From positions 1 to 9,719 of the forward strand of contig JAHWJF010000090.1 in NCBI GenBank assembly GCA_019348515.1: a stretch of DNA of 9,719 nucleotides, given 5' to 3'. This document shows positions 7,116-9,719 of the stretch, piece by piece. Numbering within the stretch: the first letter of the stretch is position 1; every line of letters starts with the position of its first letter. The position numbers and the translations under genes are program-made. The notes under the pieces were generated by a model. That model was not told the DNA's origin. It saw nothing but the letters and a program-made list of their open reading frames with translations, and searched no databases. This DNA is from Chloroflexota bacterium (GTDB lineage: Bacteria; Chloroflexota; Chloroflexia; Thermomicrobiales; UBA6265).

Positions 7116-7204
7116 GTGTCATTCTGAGGAACGAAGAATCTCGTCTCACAACGAAGTCGATTCGCAATAAACGAGATTCTTCGCCTGTGGGCTCAGAATG
7201 ACAC
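7116..7204. repeat. 89-bp imperfect inverted repeat (REP/MITE-like hairpin) between binding-protein and ATPase genes
   Basis: The outer arms GTGTCATTCTGAG (7116-7128) and CTCAGAATGACAC (7192-7204) are perfectly complementary over 13 bp. The inner arms CGAAGAATCTCGT (7132-7144) and ACGAGATTCTTCG (7171-7183) pair over another 13 bp. They are separated by an asymmetric bulge of 3 nt versus 8 nt. The 26-nt loop contains a further small CGAA/TTCG stem (7152-7164). No U-tract follows on either strand, so it is not a classical intrinsic terminator, and no flanking target duplication is evident. In the transcript it would form a long hairpin just after the binding-protein stop codon. Confidence 0.9.
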
Positions 7205-7244
7205 ATTCACCGTGTCGCTCCACTTAGCTAGACAAGACCAAGCC

Positions 7245-8312
7245 CTACGCCGTCGGCGTCGCCTCGCCGAGATACCCCTCGACGATCTCGGTCAGGGGCT
7301 GCTCGAACGGGAATTCCTCGATCTGGGCAACCTGATCCGACGCGAGTTGGATGACTGGATCGACGTTGTCCGGTGTAACCAGGACGCCTTGGATGAGAAC
7401 CTCGTCGCCAACGTCCTCGCCCATCGCCACCTGGAACGGCACCCACGCCTTCCAGAAACCGGAGTATTGCGGCGCCAGCAGAATCGTGCTGTCGAGCGTG
7501 CCATCCTTGACGCCGCTCAGGCCCGGCTCGGTCCCGTCAACGGAGACGAGCAGGATGTCACCTTCTTTGCCGGCGCGCTCGATGACGTTGGCGGCCGGGA
7601 GCGTCAGCGAGTCACTGTTGCCGTAGATCAGGTCGAGGTCAGGGAAGCGGGTCAGCCAGTTCTCGGTGATGGATGCCGCTCGCGCCGCATCCCAGTTGGT
7701 CGGCTCCGTGGCGACGTCCTCGTTGTTCGGGTCCTCAGCCATAACGTCGGTGAAGCCGCCGGTGCGGTCCTCGTTCAGCCCCTGTCCGAGCAGTCCTTGC
7801 AGGTTGGCGACCTTGCCTCGTGGCTCGCCGTACTTCTCCGTCAGGAGCGTGACGGCGTGCTCGCCGGCGGTGCGGCCGGTGTGTCGCTCGTCGAAGCCGA
7901 GCATCGTCGCGCACCCCTCGGCGACGCTGTGCAGGCAGACAACCGGGATACCGGCCTCCTGGGCCTTCTGCAGGGTCGGGCCGAACGCATTGATGTCGAT
8001 GAAGTTGACGGCGATGGCGTCGACTCCCTCGTTGATAAGGTTTTCGACCGCCTGCACCTGCTTGTTGACGTCCCCCTCGCCGCTGGTCACCCGCAGGTCG
8101 AAGCCGTACCGGCGGGCGGCTTCCTCTGCCCCCTCGACCTCACCGAGGTGGAATGGGTTGCTGAGGTCGATCTGGACGAGTCCGATGACCGGTCGCTCCC
8201 CACTCTCCCCGGCCGCCGGGGTGCCCTGGGCCGCGGCCAACCCGCTGGATACCACCAGGGAAAGAGCGAGGAAAGGAACGAGCAGCGCGGCGATGCGAGC
8301 TTTGACATTCAT
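7245..8312 (-). CDS. Periplasmic/extracytoplasmic sugar-binding protein of an ABC importer (RbsB-like, Peripla_BP_4)
   Basis: This 355-residue protein has a clear Sec signal peptide: Lys/Arg at 4-6, a hydrophobic core at about 8-25, and a probable cleavage after Ala28 (LAAA|QG). No lipobox cysteine is present, so it should be released rather than lipid-anchored. The mature part has the periplasmic-binding-protein type I pattern: PVIGLVQIDLSNPFHLGEVEG (41-61 region), QVQAVENLINEGVDAIAVN (85-103), DERHTGRTAG (141-150), YGNSDSL, and VSVDGTEPGL followed by VKDGTLDSTILL. Cys126 and Cys134 are close enough for a disulfide. It delivers the substrate to the two-permease complex; the family binds monosaccharides and related polyols, and a sugar acid or furanose is inferred here. 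The ATG at 8312 lies one base after the GntR stop (TAGGATG). The strong AAGGAGG at 8321-8327 fits high expression. Confidence 0.95.
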   Translation of the reverse strand: MNVKARIAALLVPFLALSLVVSSGLAAAQGTPAAGESGERPVIGLVQIDLSNPFHLGEVEGAEEAARRYGFDLRVTSGEGDVNKQVQAVENLINEGVDAIAVNFIDINAFGPTLQKAQEAGIPVVCLHSVAEGCATMLGFDERHTGRTAGEHAVTLLTEKYGEPRGKVANLQGLLGQGLNEDRTGGFTDVMAEDPNNEDVATEPTNWDAARAASITENWLTRFPDLDLIYGNSDSLTLPAANVIERAGKEGDILLVSVDGTEPGLSGVKDGTLDSTILLAPQYSGFWKAWVPFQVAMGEDVGDEVLIQGVLVTPDNVDPVIQLASDQVAQIEEFPFEQPLTEIVEGYLGEATPTA

Positions 8313-8313
8313 C

Positions 8314-9156
8314 CTATACGCCTCCTTGCGCGAGCGGATCGTCCGGTAACCGACCGTTCTCGATCGGCGCCGGCCTGGCTAATGACAGTCCTCCTTTCAG
8401 CTCGGCCTCCGGGGCCTCGGACCAGAGGTTGACGCGGAAGCGGCAGCGGCTGCCTGGGATGTAGTTGCGGGCGATGTGGAGTGGGACGTCCCCGCGCGTG
8501 AAGGTCACGCGTTCGAGGAACATCAGGGGCGCACCAGGTTCGATCTCCAGCAGGTGCGCCTGCGCCTCATCGGCGAGCACCGGCTCAAGCACATCGGTGC
8601 AATGGACTGGAGGCAGCCCGTAGCGGTCGGCAAGCATCCGGTACATGGGGCTCTCAAATGCGTCGGTAAGGAGCCCGGGGCAGAGGTGATAGGGAACGTA
8701 GCTGCTGTCGATCATCAGGGGCGTGCTGCCCAGTGAGCGCACCCGCTTGAGATGGATCAGGGGCGCTCCCGGGGCGACAGCCAGCAACCCGGCCAACTCG
8801 TCGGACGCCGGCACGCGATGTCGCTGCAGGAGTTGGTCCTCCAGCGCCAACCCCTGCACGCCCATCTGCTCGGCAAAGCTGTAGACCGAGCGCATTTCCT
8901 GTTCGAGCTTGGGTCGAGCGACGAAGGTGCCGCGGCCGTGAACGCGCTGGAGCAACCCCTCACCGATGAGGTTGCCGATGGCCTGACGCACCGTGGCCCG
9001 GCTGACCCCGGCGGCCTGCATCAACTCGCGCTCGGAGCAGATCAGACTACCTGGCTGCCACGAACCAGACGCGATCATCGAGCGTAACGCCTGCTCGAGC
9101 TGGTAGTAGAGTGGGAGCGGACTATCAGTGCGCAGGGCGAAGGAGGCAGCAGTCAT
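8314..9156 (-). CDS. GntR-family transcriptional regulator, HutC/UTRA subfamily
   Basis: This 280-residue protein has an N-terminal winged helix-turn-helix and a C-terminal UTRA ligand-binding domain. The sequence PLYYQLEQALRSMIASGSW (15-33), PGSLICSERELMQAAGVSR (35-53), ATVRQAIGNL (54-63) and the wing GLLQRVHGRGTFV (67-79) is the textbook GntR DNA-binding region. The remainder, about 95-245, carries UTRA features such as LIHLKRVRSLGSTPLMIDSS and RNYIPGSRC. It probably binds the substrate or a phosphorylated intermediate and represses its own operon from palindromes at the promoter. ATG 9156 is preferred because GAAGG sits 5 nt upstream. GTG 9174 would add six residues, but its ribosome-binding site would fall inside a palindrome. 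The gene is first in the operon and its stop is one base from the next start. Confidence 0.92.
   Translation of the reverse strand: MTAASFALRTDSPLPLYYQLEQALRSMIASGSWQPGSLICSERELMQAAGVSRATVRQAIGNLIGEGLLQRVHGRGTFVARPKLEQEMRSVYSFAEQMGVQGLALEDQLLQRHRVPASDELAGLLAVAPGAPLIHLKRVRSLGSTPLMIDSSYVPYHLCPGLLTDAFESPMYRMLADRYGLPPVHCTDVLEPVLADEAQAHLLEIEPGAPLMFLERVTFTRGDVPLHIARNYIPGSRCRFRVNLWSEAPEAELKGGLSLARPAPIENGRLPDDPLAQGGV
8321..8327 (-). promoter_or_regulatory. Strong Shine-Dalgarno of the binding-protein gene, inside the end of the GntR gene
   Basis: The minus strand reads AAGGAGG eight bases before the ATG at 8312. It lies within the last codons of the GntR regulator, so the two genes must be on one message and the binding protein is set for efficient translation. 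It is the best ribosome-binding sequence in the operon. Confidence 0.85.
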
Positions 9157-9174
9157 CGAGGCCTTCGCGTGCAC

Positions 9175-9226
9175 TAGACCACCCTGTCTACTGGTCCGTA
9201 CCAGATGGCCGCAGGCTATCAGCCTG
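9175..9226. promoter_or_regulatory. Cluster of three palindromes at the operon promoter, candidate GntR operators
   Basis: Three perfect inverted repeats lie almost end to end: TAGAC-N6-GTCTA (9175-9190), CTGGT-N4-ACCAG (9191-9204) and CAGGCT-N3-AGCCTG (9212-9226). The third covers the predicted -10 and the other two cover the early transcribed leader, positions suited to repression. Which one the GntR protein binds is not known. The TAGAC/GTCTA element most resembles the GT-N-TA-N-AC character of GntR-family sites. Confidence 0.55.
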
Positions 9227-9241
9227 TAGTTACGCTGTCAA
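9213..9241 (-). promoter_or_regulatory. Predicted sigma70-type operon promoter with extended -10
   Basis: Reading the minus strand, a perfect -35 TTGACA (9241-9236) is followed by a 17-bp spacer and the -10 TAGCCT (9218-9213). A TG one base before the -10 makes it an extended -10 (TGATAGCCT). The -10 itself matches the consensus at only three positions, including the key second A and last T. The expected transcription start is near 9206, leaving a leader of about 50 nt to the GntR ATG. Confidence 0.6.
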
Positions 9242-9258
9242 TTGCCTGCCCTCAATTG
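9238..9258. repeat. Direct repeat of TCAATTG, 14 bp apart, at the -35 region
   Basis: TCAATTG occurs at 9238-9244 and again at 9252-9258, each containing the palindrome CAATTG. The first copy overlaps the predicted -35 element, and the second lies just upstream of it. The spacing of 14 bp is more than one helical turn. It could be an additional regulator-binding site or chance. Confidence 0.4.
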
Positions 9259-9333
9259 TTTCCGTTGATCGTCCTCCGTGGGCCATCGCCACGATGCGCG
9301 TACGGAAGGACCGTGCGGGTCGTCACGTGCGCT

Positions 9334-9384
9334 CGGTCATGACCGGCTGGCTCGCCTAACGTTGCCATGACTTGGCGAGCCAGC
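9334..9384. repeat. Adjacent palindrome and 11-bp perfect hairpin in the divergent intergenic region
   Basis: CGGTCATGACCG (9334-9345) is a perfect 12-bp palindrome. It abuts GCTGGCTCGCC (9346-9356), which pairs perfectly with GGCGAGCCAGC (9374-9384) across a 17-nt loop. No T-run follows on either strand, so a classical terminator is not supported. The stretch from about 9260 to 9415 otherwise holds no convincing gene on either strand; it could carry the regulatory region of the plus-strand gene or be debris from a truncated gene. Confidence 0.7.
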
Positions 9385-9463
9385 ACCCGCGGATGAAACA
9401 TCCAGCGTCTTCTGACCGCTCCCGATACGCACCATATCAGGGAGGGCAACCGTCATCACCCTT

Positions 9464-9719
9464 GTGCAGGCGGTCAATCACGCATTTGCCGTGGTAGTCA
9501 ATTACCCCGATGTGAGGACGCCCCACCTGGCGAAACCGAAGCACGACGCGCTCTCCCCCTGGGCGCGGGAAGTGCTGGCGTTACTGGCCATTGGACGGTC
9601 CAATCAGCAGATTGCCGACGCGCTCTTCATCAGCCGGCGCACGGTCGGCAATCACGTCGCCAGCATCCTTGCCAGGCTGGGAGTTCCCACCCGGGCAGCA
9701 GCGGGGGCGTACGCGGTCC
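9464..9719 (+). CDS. LuxR-family helix-turn-helix protein, partial (possibly a 3' gene fragment)
   Basis: The frame is open from 9416 (in-frame TGA at 9413) to the window edge. Residues encoded from 9551 form a LuxR-type HTH: LSPWAREVLALLAIGRSNQQ, then IADALFISRRTVGNHVASIL and ARLGVPTRAAAGAYAV. The helix-turn-helix core IADALFISRRTVGNHV is intact, while the usual PREREVL entry is PWAREVL. Only about 29 residues separate the first plausible start (GTG 9464) from the HTH, and they show no receiver or ligand domain. The GGGAGGG at 9440-9446 is too far from that GTG to be its ribosome-binding site, and no ATG is available. In large LuxR regulators this HTH is the extreme C-terminus, so this may be the remnant of a longer regulator. 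A short stand-alone HTH protein starting at GTG 9464, 9491 or 9512 is the alternative. Confidence 0.65.
   Translation, partial: MQAVNHAFAVVVNYPDVRTPHLAKPKHDALSPWAREVLALLAIGRSNQQIADALFISRRTVGNHVASILARLGVPTRAAAGAYAV

Noticed and set aside
7116..7204. Intrinsic terminator between the binding-protein and ATPase genes
   Set aside because: The stem is long, but no U-tract follows on the minus strand, and the downstream ATPase and permeases need the same message.
7212..8432. Plus-strand 406-codon open frame opposite the binding protein
   Set aside because: Shadow of a convincing secreted binding protein; the proposed reading has no recognisable domain.
9252..9449. A 65-codon minus-strand frame in the divergent region
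   Set aside because: No recognisable motif and no convincing ribosome-binding site; it overlaps the palindromes and promoter region.
1..9719. CRISPR array, tRNA, rRNA, transposase or phage genes
   Set aside because: I looked for regularly spaced repeats, cloverleaf-type sequences and transposase or integrase motifs and saw none.

Overview
The window is a high-GC bacterial segment dominated by one long minus-strand transcription unit for import and catabolism of a sugar or, more likely, a sugar acid. The composition (roughly 60-65% G+C by eye), the secreted binding protein with an Ala/Gln/Gly/Thr/Pro-rich mature start and an ATPTA tail, and the type of LuxR domain at the right edge remind me of Chloroflexota (Thermomicrobia/Sphaerobacter-like). 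That assignment is an impression, not a result.

Layout in order of transcription (right to left): a divergent intergenic region with a good sigma70-type promoter and a cluster of palindromes (about 9175-9260); a GntR/UTRA regulator (8314-9156); a periplasmic sugar-binding protein (7245-8312); a 156-nt gap holding an 89-bp imperfect inverted repeat (7116-7204); a double-domain ABC ATPase (5523-7088); two different RbsC-type permeases (4469-5533 and 3442-4464); an enolase-superfamily aldonate dehydratase (2288-3445); a class II (FucA-like) aldolase (1590-2285); a DUF4432 aldose-1-epimerase-like protein (444-1571); and a PfkB-family kinase resembling 2-keto-3-deoxygluconate kinase, which runs off the left edge. 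Apart from the gap before the ATPase, neighbouring genes overlap or lie within 18 nt of each other, so a single co-transcribed, partly translationally coupled operon is likely.

Proposed logic (inference): the binding protein and the ATPase/two-permease complex import the substrate. The mutarotase-like protein would interconvert anomers or related forms. The dehydratase would make a 2-keto-3-deoxy acid, the kinase would phosphorylate it, and an aldolase (perhaps the class II enzyme here) would split it. The GntR regulator would sense the substrate or an intermediate and control its own operon. No sugar dehydrogenase or lactonase lies inside the window, which favours an acid as the imported compound or oxidation encoded elsewhere. 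The exact substrate cannot be read from sequence alone.

To the right, on the plus strand, the window ends inside a LuxR-type helix-turn-helix coding region. It has only a short open frame upstream of the HTH and looks like the 3' fragment of a larger regulator or a very short HTH protein. The region between it and the GntR promoter carries several palindromes, including an 11-bp perfect stem with a 17-nt loop.
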